Shown here: one piece after another, positions 1 to 8,827 of the stretch
Position numbering within the stretch: the stretch's first letter is position 1
Layout: the number at the start of each line of letters is the position of its first letter
Assembly: GCA_001805895.1 (NCBI GenBank)
Contig: MHHD01000079.1
Span: 1-20,473 of the forward strand
Source: Omnitrophica WOR_2 bacterium RIFCSPLOWO2_12_FULL_51_8
GTDB taxonomy: Bacteria > Omnitrophota > Gorgyraeia > Gygaellales > Profunditerraquicolaceae
Length of the DNA: 20,473 bases
Reading direction: 5' to 3'
Notes under the pieces: model-generated
Told to the model about the DNA's origin: nothing
The model's input: the letters and a program-made list of their open reading frames with translations, nothing else
Database searches by the model: none
Position numbers and translations under genes: made by a program

Positions 1-6
1 CCGCTG

Positions 7-52
7 ACCGCGAGCGGAGTGGTGAGCGCAGTCGAACCACGGAGCGAGCGGT
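7..52. repeat. Imperfect palindromic (REP-like) repeat
   Basis: Inner arms GTGGT (19-23) and ACCAC (36-40) enclose a loop containing GAGCGCAGTCGA; imperfect outer arms ACCGCGAGCGGA and CGGAGCGAGCGGT extend the stem. The GAGCG and GTCGAA words recur in the other palindromes of this window (3709, 3931, 13537, 18805), so this appears to be a member of the same loose family. No gene is visible before it. The rest of 53-123 shows nothing I can name. Confidence 0.5.
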
Positions 53-123
53 CGGACTGATTTAAACCCTTGGCTAGAGGCAAGCAGAATGGAAAGCCCT
101 TTCCCCAAATGGGTATTTTGACC

Positions 124-151
124 TTGAAATCCCCACCTATATAGGTATACT
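124..151 (+). promoter_or_regulatory. Probable sigma70-type promoter of the S8 protease gene, with palindrome in the spacer
   Basis: TTGAAA (124-129) and TATACT (146-151) are separated by 16 nt. The spacer contains the perfect 12-bp palindrome ACCTATATAGGT (135-146), which runs into the first base of the -10 box and could be an operator. The start codon of the protease is about 55 nt downstream of the expected transcription start. The match is read by eye and untested. Confidence 0.4.
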
Positions 152-212
152 TTTTGTAGCAACAACCCTCAAGGGTCAGGCGGAGAATGAAGAAAAGGAT
201 TAATTTACAAAG

Positions 213-3200
213 ATGAACAGGAAGAATCCGGGGTTAAGGATATTTTTTGTCATCGTCATAATGCTAAAGTTTATAGCACTAGAGCCACTGCAGGTCTTGG
301 CTATAGATTCCTTGTATCAGCCTGCTCAGGAAAGAGGCCGGGCCGCCAGAAGGATTCAGCTTAAAGACAGAGCTCAAGGCCGCAAATTTGTCCCCGGGCA
401 GATAATCGTAAAACTAAAAGAGGGGGCAGGCCTGAATGATATCCAGGAATTAAATCAGGCCTGCGGCGTAATCTCCGCGGAACAGGCCTTTCCTCCGGCG
501 CCCAATCCAGAAAGAACACTACAGGAATTAAAAGAAGAACTGGCGCAGCTATCCTCTGAGCACGAGAGATGGTTTTGGCAGCTTGACAAGGATTCCCTGG
601 AATATAAGCAGTATATGCAAAAAACAGAGCGGAGAAGGCAGGCGCTGCAAGCAAGGATAAAGGCCCAGGAAGATTTTAGCAGACACTTAAAAATACGCCA
701 GGCGCGGGCGCCCAAAGGCGCGAAAAAACCAAGCCTGGATAATATCTACCTTTTAACTATAAAAGGGGAAAAAGACATACACTCTGCTATAGCCAGATAC
801 AAGCTTAACCCTAATGTGGAATACGCCGGGCCCAACTACCTGCTTAAGGTGGAACTTTCAGGAGGCAGTGGAAATCTAATTTTTTCCGGAGAGCAAAAAT
901 CCTTTGTTGCAGGCGCGGCTAAAGCTATATTAGCGGTTGTGGATACCGGGGTAAACCCTGATCTGCTTAATGGGTATCTCTGGCGCAACGAGGCAGAAAT
1001 TCCGGATAATGGCAGAGATGATGATAATAACGGATATACGGATGACTTATGGGGTTGGAATTTTACCCTTGATAATAATGAGCCCAATGACTATCTTGGC
1101 CATGGGACTAATGTAGCAAAATATGCCGTAGAGTTTTTTGAAAAATATCAGGGCGCGCTAAACCCTCTGCCGAAAATAGAGATTATGCCGCTCAGGGCTG
1201 TAGTGGATGGGCAAGTAACAGAAATAGCTATTGCCAGGGCAATAAAATATGCTGCAGATAATGGCGCGGATGTAATTAACAATTCTTATGCCCTAAAATT
1301 TATTGACCCAGGGAAGTATGCGATTCCGCAAGAGGCCTTTGACCGGTTAAAAGAGGCGTTTGATTATGCTTATGCGCAGGGGTGCGTAATTGTAGCAGGT
1401 GCGGGTAATGCTACTGAAGGTAATGCTCCTAGCGATGTTGCAACATATCTGCCGGCGAGGTTCCCAGAGGTTATTGCTGTGTCTGGCTCTGATGAAAATG
1501 GGAACCGCAGCGAGATTTCAAACTGGGGAGAAAAAATAGAATTTACCGCCGCCTCAGCAGGAATACCTACTACAGCAACTTCTTTTGCCGCGGCCCTGGT
1601 TTCAGCAGCAGCAGCTTTGCTTGCGGCCAAGAACCAGAATTTAAGCAACAGTGTCATCCGTCAGATAATGCGCTATACTGCCGATGATATAGGCGCTCCA
1701 GGAAAAGACATATATTTTGGCTACGGCAGGGTTAATCCGCAAAAGGCATTGGCCCTGGATTTAGATTTTTATGTAGAATTGCCTCAATTTGTCCGGGGGA
1801 ATATTCAGCTAAGCGGAAGCGCATACCTTAGTGAGAATTTAAGGGGCAATTATGAGCTTTACCTTATCCCTGAAGCTGAAGGCAGTTCCCAGAAGACTAT
1901 TTTTCTGGCAAACAGTCCCGCCTCTCTTAAGGACAATATCTTAGGCAGCTGGAATACCTTGGACCAGCAAACACCGGATGGGTCATATAGGCTGGTGGCG
2001 GTGCTTAATGGCCGCGACGGCAGTCATTTTGCAGATGTCCTTGATTTAACCGTGGATAATCAAAGCCAGCCGCCTGAGTTTATTTCTCCTGCTGCGGCAA
2101 TCGCAGTAATCGGCAGGCCGTTTGTTTTTGAAATCAAGGCCGTTGATCCCGATGACCCGTCAACTCCCCAGGGCAGACTTACTTATTCGCTCAGCAATCA
2201 TCCTCCGGGAGCGGTGTTTGATTCCCGCACCCGTACTTTGAGCTGGCTGCCAGGCGAGCAGGATAAAGGCAATTATCAGCTCAAGTTCACCGTGCAAGAC
2301 AATGAACACAACGTAACCCAGGATTTTACCCTCGCTACTGTTTATATAAAAAAGGAACAGTTGCTTGACTATGAAATTTATGATTATGATATCAGCGGAG
2401 ATAAAATAATCTGGACGAATAATTCCGGAGATATCTACCTCTATGACCTTTTGCTTCTAGACCCGGCAGCCAGAAAGGTTAAGTTATGGGACGGCAGTGG
2501 TTCTCCGAAGTATCCCTTAAGGCTGCAAGGAAATAACTTAGCCTGGCAAGAAAATTCCCAGTTACACCTCTATAATATCTTATCGCTTGAGCATAATTCT
2601 CTAAGCCCGGTTTCAGGAGGCATACTTTTTGACTTTGATCTTAATGACCGATATCTCGTATTTACAGAAAGGACGTTACCCATAAAAGAAGAGGAGAAGT
2701 TTAAATTTGCATATTATGGTTATTACCTCTTTAATCTCAGGGATAAAAGCACAATTCCCATAGAAATGGCTCCTGCAAGAAACTCTATATCTCTGATGAA
2801 GCTAAACAGGGATGGTATTGCCTGGAGTGACGGCCGCAATGGAAATACCGGAGATTTTGACGTATATTTATATAAGCTTGGCTCAGGAGAGAAGATACAG
2901 CTTACGGATAATCCAGAAGTAAATGAAATAGTGGAGTCATCTTTCGGAGATAAGATTGTCTGGACAACATCTAGCCGGTATTTTTTTGACTTCTTGCTGA
3001 ATAAGGAAAGCAGATTCTTTTATTTATATGATACTAGTTCAGGCGAGAAGAAAAAGGTTATCCTTGCCCCTGGATTTTACGTTGACTACAGTATCTCTGG
3101 CGATAAGATATCTTGTCTGGATTGGGATGACTATTCGGTGGACATATATTCTACAGAGTTAGGCGCGGGGTTCACGATAGACGCGCCCCCGGCTGGCAGC

Positions 3201-3671
3201 GACTACGCTCTTTACAATTATGACCGAGCTAAGATATTCGAAGACCGCGTCTTCTGGTTAGAGTACCGTTGGCCCAACCCTTATAGATACATCTCTATGG
3301 CCGAGCTTTTCTTTGCCCCGCAGATCGCCGCGGCGGATAAAGACAATGTTGCTGCGGATCCAGTGATCACTATTAGCGGAAAGAATTTTGGGTATAGGCA
3401 GGGAAAAGATTCTAAGGTTATCTTTGCTAATGGGGCAAGCGGCCTGGTGCAGGATTGGTCTAATACCCGCATTACTTGTATCGCGCCTGAGTCTGCCAAA
3501 TCTCTGGCATTAAAAGTAGTTACCCCTGGCGGAGAAAGCAACAGTGTAACAGTTTACGGAAGTCTTCCGGGGGTTGAGCAAATCTCCGCCTATGACGCCG
3601 CGCTGGCGCTTGTCCAGGGCAGGGGTGCGCTTGAGGCGGCGGGGATTGCGCAGCATGCGGTAGGGTTGTAA
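213..3671 (+). CDS. Secreted S8 family (subtilisin-like) serine protease, multidomain
   Basis: Predicted exported endopeptidase of 1152 residues. A basic N-terminus and hydrophobic stretch ending near residue 30 (VLA) form a signal peptide. Residues about 59-83 and 177-212 look like the two halves of a fervidolysin-type propeptide, split by a charged, helical insert rich in E, K, Q and R (about 95-170). The catalytic triad is readable: Asp244 (DTG), His297 (HGT), Ser457 (TSFAA instead of the usual TSMAA), with oxyanion Asn399. After the protease domain come a beta-rich segment, an Ig/cadherin-like domain (about 619-712, ending in FTVQDNEHN), a stretch of repeated ISGDKIIW-like units suggesting a TolB-like beta-propeller (about 720-1030) and an IPT/TIG-like domain (about 1034-1115). 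The last 33 residues resemble part of a dockerin-like tail (SAYDAALAL). The gene stands alone and looks more AT-rich than its neighbours, except for its GC-rich last 90 bases, which fits an accessory gene. Start ATG has AAGG about 14 nt upstream. Substrate unknown. Confidence 0.85.
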   Translation: MNRKNPGLRIFFVIVIMLKFIALEPLQVLAIDSLYQPAQERGRAARRIQLKDRAQGRKFVPGQIIVKLKEGAGLNDIQELNQACGVISAEQAFPPAPNPERTLQELKEELAQLSSEHERWFWQLDKDSLEYKQYMQKTERRRQALQARIKAQEDFSRHLKIRQARAPKGAKKPSLDNIYLLTIKGEKDIHSAIARYKLNPNVEYAGPNYLLKVELSGGSGNLIFSGEQKSFVAGAAKAILAVVDTGVNPDLLNGYLWRNEAEIPDNGRDDDNNGYTDDLWGWNFTLDNNEPNDYLGHGTNVAKYAVEFFEKYQGALNPLPKIEIMPLRAVVDGQVTEIAIARAIKYAADNGADVINNSYALKFIDPGKYAIPQEAFDRLKEAFDYAYAQGCVIVAGAGNATEGNAPSDVATYLPARFPEVIAVSGSDENGNRSEISNWGEKIEFTAASAGIPTTATSFAAALVSAAAALLAAKNQNLSNSVIRQIMRYTADDIGAPGKDIYFGYGRVNPQKALALDLDFYVELPQFVRGNIQLSGSAYLSENLRGNYELYLIPEAEGSSQKTIFLANSPASLKDNILGSWNTLDQQTPDGSYRLVAVLNGRDGSHFADVLDLTVDNQSQPPEFISPAAAIAVIGRPFVFEIKAVDPDDPSTPQGRLTYSLSNHPPGAVFDSRTRTLSWLPGEQDKGNYQLKFTVQDNEHNVTQDFTLATVYIKKEQLLDYEIYDYDISGDKIIWTNNSGDIYLYDLLLLDPAARKVKLWDGSGSPKYPLRLQGNNLAWQENSQLHLYNILSLEHNSLSPVSGGILFDFDLNDRYLVFTERTLPIKEEEKFKFAYYGYYLFNLRDKSTIPIEMAPARNSISLMKLNRDGIAWSDGRNGNTGDFDVYLYKLGSGEKIQLTDNPEVNEIVESSFGDKIVWTTSSRYFFDFLLNKESRFFYLYDTSSGEKKKVILAPGFYVDYSISGDKISCLDWDDYSVDIYSTELGAGFTIDAPPAGSDYALYNYDRAKIFEDRVFWLEYRWPNPYRYISMAELFFAPQIAAADKDNVAADPVITISGKNFGYRQGKDSKVIFANGASGLVQDWSNTRITCIAPESAKSLALKVVTPGGESNSVTVYGSLPGVEQISAYDAALALVQGRGALEAAGIAQHAVGL

Positions 3672-3708
3672 GGAAGCGGGTAGCTATTTCCAGCCGAGAA
3701 CTTCCTTT

Positions 3709-3748
3709 TCCACTCGCCCTGAGCCTGCCGAAGGGCTCGGTCGAAGCA
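3709..3748. repeat. REP-like palindrome (CCTGAGCCTGCCGAAGGGCTC type)
   Basis: GAGCC (3721-3725) and GGCTC (3734-3738) form a short stem directly after the protease gene, within the pattern CGCCCTGAGCCTGCCGAAGG followed by GGTCGAAG. It shares words with the repeats at 16026-16060 and 18805-18851 (GCTCAGG, GTCGAAG). It may serve as a transcript end for the protease, but no T-run follows. Confidence 0.5.
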
Positions 3749-3776
3749 TAACTAGTCTATCGTCCCTCTCATTATT

Positions 3777-3808
3777 GTTCGAGCGCGGCCGAAGGCCGCG
3801 TCGAGAAC
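3777..3808. repeat. GC-rich palindrome
   Basis: GTTCGAGCGCGGCC, a GAA loop, then GGCCGCGTCGAGAAC form a strong stem-loop. Its outer ends (GTTCGAG / TCGAGAAC) resemble the ends of the neighbouring repeat at 3931-4009. The stretch between the two (3809-3930) shows no gene or clear structure. Confidence 0.6.
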
Positions 3809-3930
3809 ATCGCCATTGAAATGAGGACATTCCCCATATATCTATCTTCCTGCGCAATGATAGTATTTTCAGGAAGTTATAAAAACAGGCCCTGCCAATA
3901 AGCATTAAATCAAAAATAAGCATAATATTG

Positions 3931-4009
3931 TTCGAGCGAGGCCAAAATTATCTTCTCCACTCGTTCGCTAACGCTCGCTCGGTCGAAGAATAATTTTGGC
4001 CGAGTCGAA
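3931..4009. repeat. Long palindromic repeat with conserved CTCG-rich loop (copy 1)
   Basis: Outer arms TTCGA (3931-3935) and TCGAA (4005-4009), then GGCCAAAATTATCTTC (3940-3955) pairing with GAAGAATAATTTTGGCC (3985-4001) with a single bulged base. The loop carries CCACTCGTTCGCTAACGCTC. The sequence from the left arm through the loop and right arm reappears in reverse complement at 13537-13589 with only a few differences, so this is a dispersed element. Confidence 0.8.
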
Positions 4010-4057
4010 AACGAAAGCAATGCAGAAAATTTTGGGGAAACTCCACCTTGAAATATA

Positions 4058-4086
4058 TTGACTTGTATTTCAAAACAGCGTATAAT
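4058..4086 (+). promoter_or_regulatory. Near-consensus sigma70-type promoter of rpsO-pnp
   Basis: TTGACT (4058-4063), a 17-nt spacer and TATAAT (4081-4086). Expected transcription start near 4093, giving a leader of only about 24 nt. That leaves no room for the long autoregulatory leader known upstream of rpsO in E. coli. Confidence 0.85.
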
Positions 4087-4100
4087 ATCTTCCGTTTAGA

Positions 4101-4110
4101 GAGGAGGTGA
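4101..4110 (+). promoter_or_regulatory. Strong Shine-Dalgarno deciding the TTG start of rpsO
   Basis: GAGGAGGTGA is an almost complete match to the anti-SD of 16S rRNA and sits 6 nt before the TTG start codon at 4117. It is the best ribosome binding site in the window; many neighbours have weak or no SD. Confidence 0.85.
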
Positions 4111-4116
4111 GGGAAA

Positions 4117-4386
4117 TTGGCTTTGGTAAAAGAAAGAAAAAAGGAATTGATCGAAAACTTCAAAGTCCATGCCAGTGATACCGGCTCGGCCGAGGTTCAG
4201 ATCGCTATTCTTACTGAGAGGATTAATACATTAGGAGACCATTTTAAGCTGCATAAGAAGGATTTCCATTCCCGCCGCGGGCTGCTCTCGCTGGTGGGCC
4301 GCCGCCGCAGGCTCCTCAATTATCTCAAAAAGAAAGACGTTAAGGTTTACGAAGAAATTTTAGGCAAGCTCAAGCTCAGGAAATAA
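4117..4386 (+). CDS. rpsO: 30S ribosomal protein S15
   Basis: Primary 16S rRNA-binding protein of the small subunit. The 89-residue product has the family's usual length and its signature features: N-terminal helix ALVKERKKELIENF, the HASDTGSAEVQIA stretch, the HKKDFHSRRGLL segment that contacts rRNA, and a C-terminal LVGRRRRLLNYLKKKD helix. Translation starts at TTG, supported by a perfect SD 6 nt upstream and by the conserved M-A-L-V N-terminus. It is followed 43 nt later by pnp, the widely conserved rpsO-pnp arrangement, so the two are expected to share the promoter at 4058. Confidence 0.98.
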   Translation: MALVKERKKELIENFKVHASDTGSAEVQIAILTERINTLGDHFKLHKKDFHSRRGLLSLVGRRRRLLNYLKKKDVKVYEEILGKLKLRK

Positions 4387-4429
4387 AACGTCTTATCCCG
4401 ATAATCCTTAATCAAAAGAAGGGCTGATA

Positions 4430-6511
4430 ATGCAAAATAAAATGCTAAAGCTTAAATTCGGCAGGGAAGACCTGATTTTAGAAACCGGCAAAATCGCCAA
4501 ACAGGCCAACGGGTCGGTTACCGTGCAGTATGGCGGGACGGTGGTGTTGGTTACCGCCTGTATGTCGCAGGAGCCCCGGGAAGGCCGGGATTTTTTTCCG
4601 CTCACCGTGGAATACCAGGAAAAGACCTATGCCGCCGGCCGTATCCCCGGCGGGTTCTTTAAGCGGGAAGGCCGGCCGTCGGAGAGCGAGATCCTTACCG
4701 CCCGGCTGATTGACCGTCCGATCCGGCCGCTTTTTCCCAAAGGGCTTTTTAACGAGGTGCAGATTATCGCCATTGTCCTCTCCAGCGACGGAGAGAATGA
4801 CCCGGACGTCCTGGCGGTAGTCGGGGCATCCGCCGCGCTTTCCATTTCCGATATACCTTTTACCGGGCCGCTGGCCTGCTGCCGGGTGGGCAGGGTAAAC
4901 AATGAATTAGTGCTTAACCCTACTTACGCCCAGCTGGAAAACGCGGATCTGGACGCGGTCTTAGTGGTGAATTCCAAAGGTGTGATGATGCTGGAGTCGC
5001 GGGGCAGGGAAATTTCCGAAGAGCTGTATTTAGAAGCGGTAAAATTCGGCTGGGAAAACCTGGAAGGCATTTTGCGGATGCAGGAGGATTTTGCCCGGCA
5101 GTTCGGCAGTCCCAAGGCAAAAGTCAGTTATAAGATCATTGACTCCAAACTCCAGCAGGAGATTGAAGCTGCCTCGCGGGCAAAATTACAGGACATCTAT
5201 AAACTGAGCAAGAAGGAAGACCGCGAAGAGCAGGTGGAACTGCTCTCTAAGGAGCTGGAGGGAAAGTTCGTCTCGGAGACGGTCACTGCCGTGGATGTGA
5301 AGATGGCGCTGGTGGAAGTGGAGAAAGAGGAGGTAAGGAATAAAATTCTCAAAGACAACCTGCGCATAGACGGCCGCAAATTTACCGAGATTCGGCCGGT
5401 TACCTGCGAGGTGGCGGTCCTGCCGCGCACCCACGGCTCCAGTTTGTTCACCCGCGGCCAGACCCAGAGCTTAGCCGTCACTACCCTTGGCACCGGGCAG
5501 GACGAACAACTGATCGAGGCATTAGAAGGCGAAAAATATAAAACCTTCATGCTGCATTACAGTTTCCCGCCTTTTAGCGTGGGCGAGACCGCGCCGGTGC
5601 GCGGGCCCGGGCGCCGGGAGATCGGCCATGGGGCCTTGGCGGAGAAATCCCTCTTGCCGGTAATGCCGTCCAAGGATAAATTCCCTTACACCATCAGGGT
5701 GGTTTCGGAAATTTTAGAGTCTAACGGCTCTTCCAGCATGGCCACGGTATGCGCGGCAACCCTTTCTCTGATGGATGCCGGCGTGCCGATCAAAGACGCG
5801 GTCAGCGGCATCGCCTTAGGCCTGATCAAGGAAGGCGATAGAGAGTTAGTGCTCACCGATATCGCCGGCTTAGAGGACCATTTCGGGGATATGGATTTTA
5901 AGGTCGCCGGCACCAGGCAGGGGATGACCGCGGTGCAGATGGACTTAAAGATTGACGGGATCTCCTTAAGCCTGCTGGAAAAATGCCTGGCCCAGGCTAA
6001 GGAAGGCCGGCTGTTCATTTTGGAAAAGATGAACGCCGCGCTGAATAAGCCGCGCCAGGAATTATCTAATTTTGCCCCGCGCATTGAGATTATCAAGGTC
6101 AACCCCGAAAAGATCGGCGGGCTGATCGGCCCGGGAGGCAAGACCATCAAAAAGATTATTGCCCAGACCGGCGCGGCCATCGATATTCAGGATGACGGCA
6201 GTGTCTTTGTTTCATCCACCGATCCGGTAAAGTCACAGGAGGCGATCCGGCTGATTAAGGGGATCACCGATGAAATCGAGGTCAACCGCATATATATAGG
6301 TAAGGTCAAGCGGATTATGGCGTTTGGCGCCTTCTGCGAGATTGCCCCCGGTAAAGAAGGGCTGGTGCACATTTCTGAGCTCTCTGATACCTTTGTCAAG
6401 GATGTGGAAAGCGTGGTCAAGCTCGGGGATGAATTCAAGGTCAAGGTCATCGGCATAGACGAACTGGGCCGGATCAATTTAAGCAAAAAACAAGCCGCGC
6501 AGGATGCTTAA
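4430..6511 (+). CDS. pnp: Polyribonucleotide nucleotidyltransferase (PNPase)
   Basis: Phosphate-dependent 3'-5' exoribonuclease of the RNA degradation machinery, 693 residues, full length for the family. In order: a first RNase PH domain (GRIPGGFFKREGRPSE near residue 65-80 and RLIDRPIRPLF), a helical linker, a second RNase PH domain (THGSSLFTRGQTQ, SNGSSSMATVC and the acidic active-site segment DHFGDMDFK), a KH domain with the GPGG loop at residues 567-570 and a C-terminal S1 domain from about residue 620 (IGKVKRIMAFGAFCEI). ATG is preceded by AGAAGGG at a good distance. It lies in the rpsO operon; ftsK follows 41 nt later. Confidence 0.98.
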   Translation: MQNKMLKLKFGREDLILETGKIAKQANGSVTVQYGGTVVLVTACMSQEPREGRDFFPLTVEYQEKTYAAGRIPGGFFKREGRPSESEILTARLIDRPIRPLFPKGLFNEVQIIAIVLSSDGENDPDVLAVVGASAALSISDIPFTGPLACCRVGRVNNELVLNPTYAQLENADLDAVLVVNSKGVMMLESRGREISEELYLEAVKFGWENLEGILRMQEDFARQFGSPKAKVSYKIIDSKLQQEIEAASRAKLQDIYKLSKKEDREEQVELLSKELEGKFVSETVTAVDVKMALVEVEKEEVRNKILKDNLRIDGRKFTEIRPVTCEVAVLPRTHGSSLFTRGQTQSLAVTTLGTGQDEQLIEALEGEKYKTFMLHYSFPPFSVGETAPVRGPGRREIGHGALAEKSLLPVMPSKDKFPYTIRVVSEILESNGSSSMATVCAATLSLMDAGVPIKDAVSGIALGLIKEGDRELVLTDIAGLEDHFGDMDFKVAGTRQGMTAVQMDLKIDGISLSLLEKCLAQAKEGRLFILEKMNAALNKPRQELSNFAPRIEIIKVNPEKIGGLIGPGGKTIKKIIAQTGAAIDIQDDGSVFVSSTDPVKSQEAIRLIKGITDEIEVNRIYIGKVKRIMAFGAFCEIAPGKEGLVHISELSDTFVKDVESVVKLGDEFKVKVIGIDELGRINLSKKQAAQDA

Positions 6512-6552
6512 TTCTCGATAAGAGGCGGTCCTGCCCTCGTATTTTCTCTGCC

Positions 6553-8730
6553 GTGAAAGAAAGAAGATTAAATGAAACTAAAGGCGTAATCCTGCTGGCT
6601 TTAGGCCTGATGGTTTTAGCCAGCCTGGCCCGCTTTGACCGCCTTGACCTGTCCTTTTATGCCTCGCACCCCAATTTTCCGCCCAAAAATCTTTTAGGGA
6701 TTTTCGGCGCCTACCTGGCCGGTTTTATCACGGCGTTATTCGGCTGGCCGGTAAGTTTTATTCTCCCGGTATTTATTATTTTACTGGGGCTCAAGTTTTT
6801 CCGCCAGCAGGTTCCTTACTTGAGCCTTCCGCGCCTCGCCGGCTTCTTTATCCTGCTCTTATCGCTAAGTTCCCTGATCGGGATGTTCAATCCGGGCAAT
6901 GAATACCTCCGTTTTTACAGCGCCGGATTCCTGGGGGCGCTGACAGCCAATTTTATCACTTCGTATTTCAGCCGGCTGGGCGGGTTTATCATTTTTACCA
7001 CCTTTATCATCCTCTCGCTTGCGCTGGTAACCGAGATCCTGATTTCTTCCTTATTCATCCAGGTTATCAGGCGGGCTAAATCCGCCTCCCGGTTTTTATT
7101 CAAGCGCGGGAAAAAAGAAAGGGCGCTGGCTGCTCCGGTCAGACCTAATTTCAATCTTAAGAAAAATACCGGCGATGATCCGGTTGGACTGGTATCCGCG
7201 CCAAAGCCCAAGCCCAAGATTCAGATCGTCCCGCCGGATGCTCAAGCAAAGGCAAGGGCCGCGGCCGCCGAAACCAGGGTTAAGACAACGGAAATAAAGA
7301 CCGGGGATTACCGTCTGCCGGGCATTGATCTGCTGGAATCTCCTCCGCCGCTGGAGGCGCGGCAGATCAAGGAGGACTTGGAATCCAGCTCCCGCATCCT
7401 GGAGGATACTCTGGCGGATTTCGGGATTTCCGCCAAGGTTACGGATATTGAGCGGGGGCCGGTGATTACCCGTTATGAACTGGAGCCGGCGCCGGGGGTA
7501 AAGCTTAACCGCATCGTGGCCTTGAGCGACGACATCGCCCTGGCGATGAAGGCGCAGTCAGTGCGGATTCTGGCGCCGATCCCGGGAAAGGCCAGGGTGG
7601 GGGTAGAGGTCCCTAATATCCAGAGCAGCTTTGTGTATCTGAAGGAGGTGTTGGCCTCGCCGGCATTCCAGAAATCGGATTGTCTGCTGACGCTGGCCCT
7701 GGGCAAGGATATTACCGGCCAGGCGGTTATCGCCGACCTCGACGATATGCCGCACCTTTTGATTGCCGGGACTACCGGTTCGGGCAAGACGGTCTGCGTC
7801 AATTCCCTGATCCTTTCCCTGCTTTTCAGGCATTCGCCCAATGACCTGAAGTTCGTGATGATCGACCCCAAGATGGTAGAGCTGATGCCGTTTAACGGCC
7901 TGCCGCATTTATTGTGCCCGGTGGTTACCGACGCCAAAAAGGCCTCGGCTGCCTTGAACTGGGTGGTCAATGAAATGGAGGAGCGCTATCAGCTGCTGGC
8001 CAAGGCCGGCGCGCGCAATATCGAGAGCTACAACGAAAAACAGGAAAAGATCCCCTACATTATCGTAATCATCGACGAATTTGCCGACCTGATGACGGTC
8101 TCCCGCGACCAGATCGAGAACGCCGTTACCCGCCTGGCCCAGCTTTCGCGCGCGGTAGGGATTCATCTCTTGCTGGCGACGCAGAGGCCATCGGTGGACG
8201 TGATCACCGGAGTAATCAAGGCCAACCTTCCGGCGCGGGTTTCTTTTAAAGTCGCTTCCAAGGTGGATTCCCGCACCGTGCTGGATATGAACGGCGCGGA
8301 TAAGCTTTTAGGCAAAGGCGATATGCTTTTCCTGCGGCCGGGAGAATCAAAATTGATCCGCATCCAGGCAACCTTAGTCAATGACCGGGAGATAGAAAGG
8401 GTGGTCAACTTTATCAAAGGCCAGGCAGAGCCGATTTACGACGAGGAGATCCTGAAGGAACAGCATAAAAGCGGGATGTTTAATCAGGAAAAAGACGATT
8501 TGTACGACGAGGCGGTGCGGGTGATTATGGAAAGCAGCCAGGCCTCGGTTTCGATCCTGCAGAGAAGGATGCGCTTAGGATATACCCGGGCAGCGCGGAT
8601 TATCGACTGGATGGAACAGGATGGATTGGTCGGCCCCTTTGAGGGCAGTAAACCGCGCAAGATATTGGTGGATAAGGAGGAGTGGCTGAAGGCAAACGCC
8701 CCCACGCCCCTGCAGCAGTTTAGCCAATAA
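6553..8730 (+). CDS. ftsK: DNA translocase FtsK/SpoIIIE
   Basis: Membrane-anchored hexameric ATPase that pumps DNA through the closing septum during division. The 725-residue product has about four N-terminal membrane helices (residues roughly 11-175), a short basic and Pro/Ala-rich linker, and a RecA-like motor with Walker A GTTGSGKT at 406-413, Walker B ending in D508-E509 (IIVIIDEFADLM), the LLATQRPSVDVITG segment, and a C-terminal gamma winged-helix domain (about 648-716; RRMRLGYTRAARIIDWME) that in relatives reads KOPS sequences. The linker is short compared with E. coli, as is usual outside Gammaproteobacteria. The GTG start has no obvious SD, but MKERRLNETKGVILLALGL matches the family's N-terminus and no better start is visible. 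Confidence 0.96.
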   Translation: MKERRLNETKGVILLALGLMVLASLARFDRLDLSFYASHPNFPPKNLLGIFGAYLAGFITALFGWPVSFILPVFIILLGLKFFRQQVPYLSLPRLAGFFILLLSLSSLIGMFNPGNEYLRFYSAGFLGALTANFITSYFSRLGGFIIFTTFIILSLALVTEILISSLFIQVIRRAKSASRFLFKRGKKERALAAPVRPNFNLKKNTGDDPVGLVSAPKPKPKIQIVPPDAQAKARAAAAETRVKTTEIKTGDYRLPGIDLLESPPPLEARQIKEDLESSSRILEDTLADFGISAKVTDIERGPVITRYELEPAPGVKLNRIVALSDDIALAMKAQSVRILAPIPGKARVGVEVPNIQSSFVYLKEVLASPAFQKSDCLLTLALGKDITGQAVIADLDDMPHLLIAGTTGSGKTVCVNSLILSLLFRHSPNDLKFVMIDPKMVELMPFNGLPHLLCPVVTDAKKASAALNWVVNEMEERYQLLAKAGARNIESYNEKQEKIPYIIVIIDEFADLMTVSRDQIENAVTRLAQLSRAVGIHLLLATQRPSVDVITGVIKANLPARVSFKVASKVDSRTVLDMNGADKLLGKGDMLFLRPGESKLIRIQATLVNDREIERVVNFIKGQAEPIYDEEILKEQHKSGMFNQEKDDLYDEAVRVIMESSQASVSILQRRMRLGYTRAARIIDWMEQDGLVGPFEGSKPRKILVDKEEWLKANAPTPLQQFSQ

Positions 8731-8810
8731 ATACACAGATGACCACAAATAAACAGATACAAGATGATCACAGATGACGTCTTAAAGTATCTGCGATCAT
8801 CTGTGGAATT
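8731..8810. repeat. CACAGAT-type intergenic hairpin repeat (copy 1)
   Basis: Begins directly after the ftsK stop with direct ACACAGATGACCACA-like words. The core stem is AGATGATCACAGAT (8762-8775) with ATCTGCGATCATCT (8789-8802). The right arm is repeated almost exactly in the copy at 11652-11665. A short T-rich run follows, so it could also weaken readthrough into the rodZ-like gene. Confidence 0.75.
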
Positions 8811-8827
8811 TTTATAGATAAGGCGCT

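Noticed and set aside
53..212. Possible riboswitch upstream of the protease gene
   Set aside because: I looked for conserved words of c-di-GMP and other common riboswitches and found none; only a 5-bp ACCCT/AGGGT hairpin at 165-176.
187..216. Nine-codon frame (MKKRINLQR) overlapping the protease ATG
   Set aside because: The stop/start overlap looks like a coupling leader, but the GGAG is only 1 nt from its ATG and there is no coding support.
3684..3923. Minus-strand 79-codon open frame in the repeat-rich gap
   Set aside because: It translates the palindromes at 3709 and 3777, has no family resemblance and no SD.
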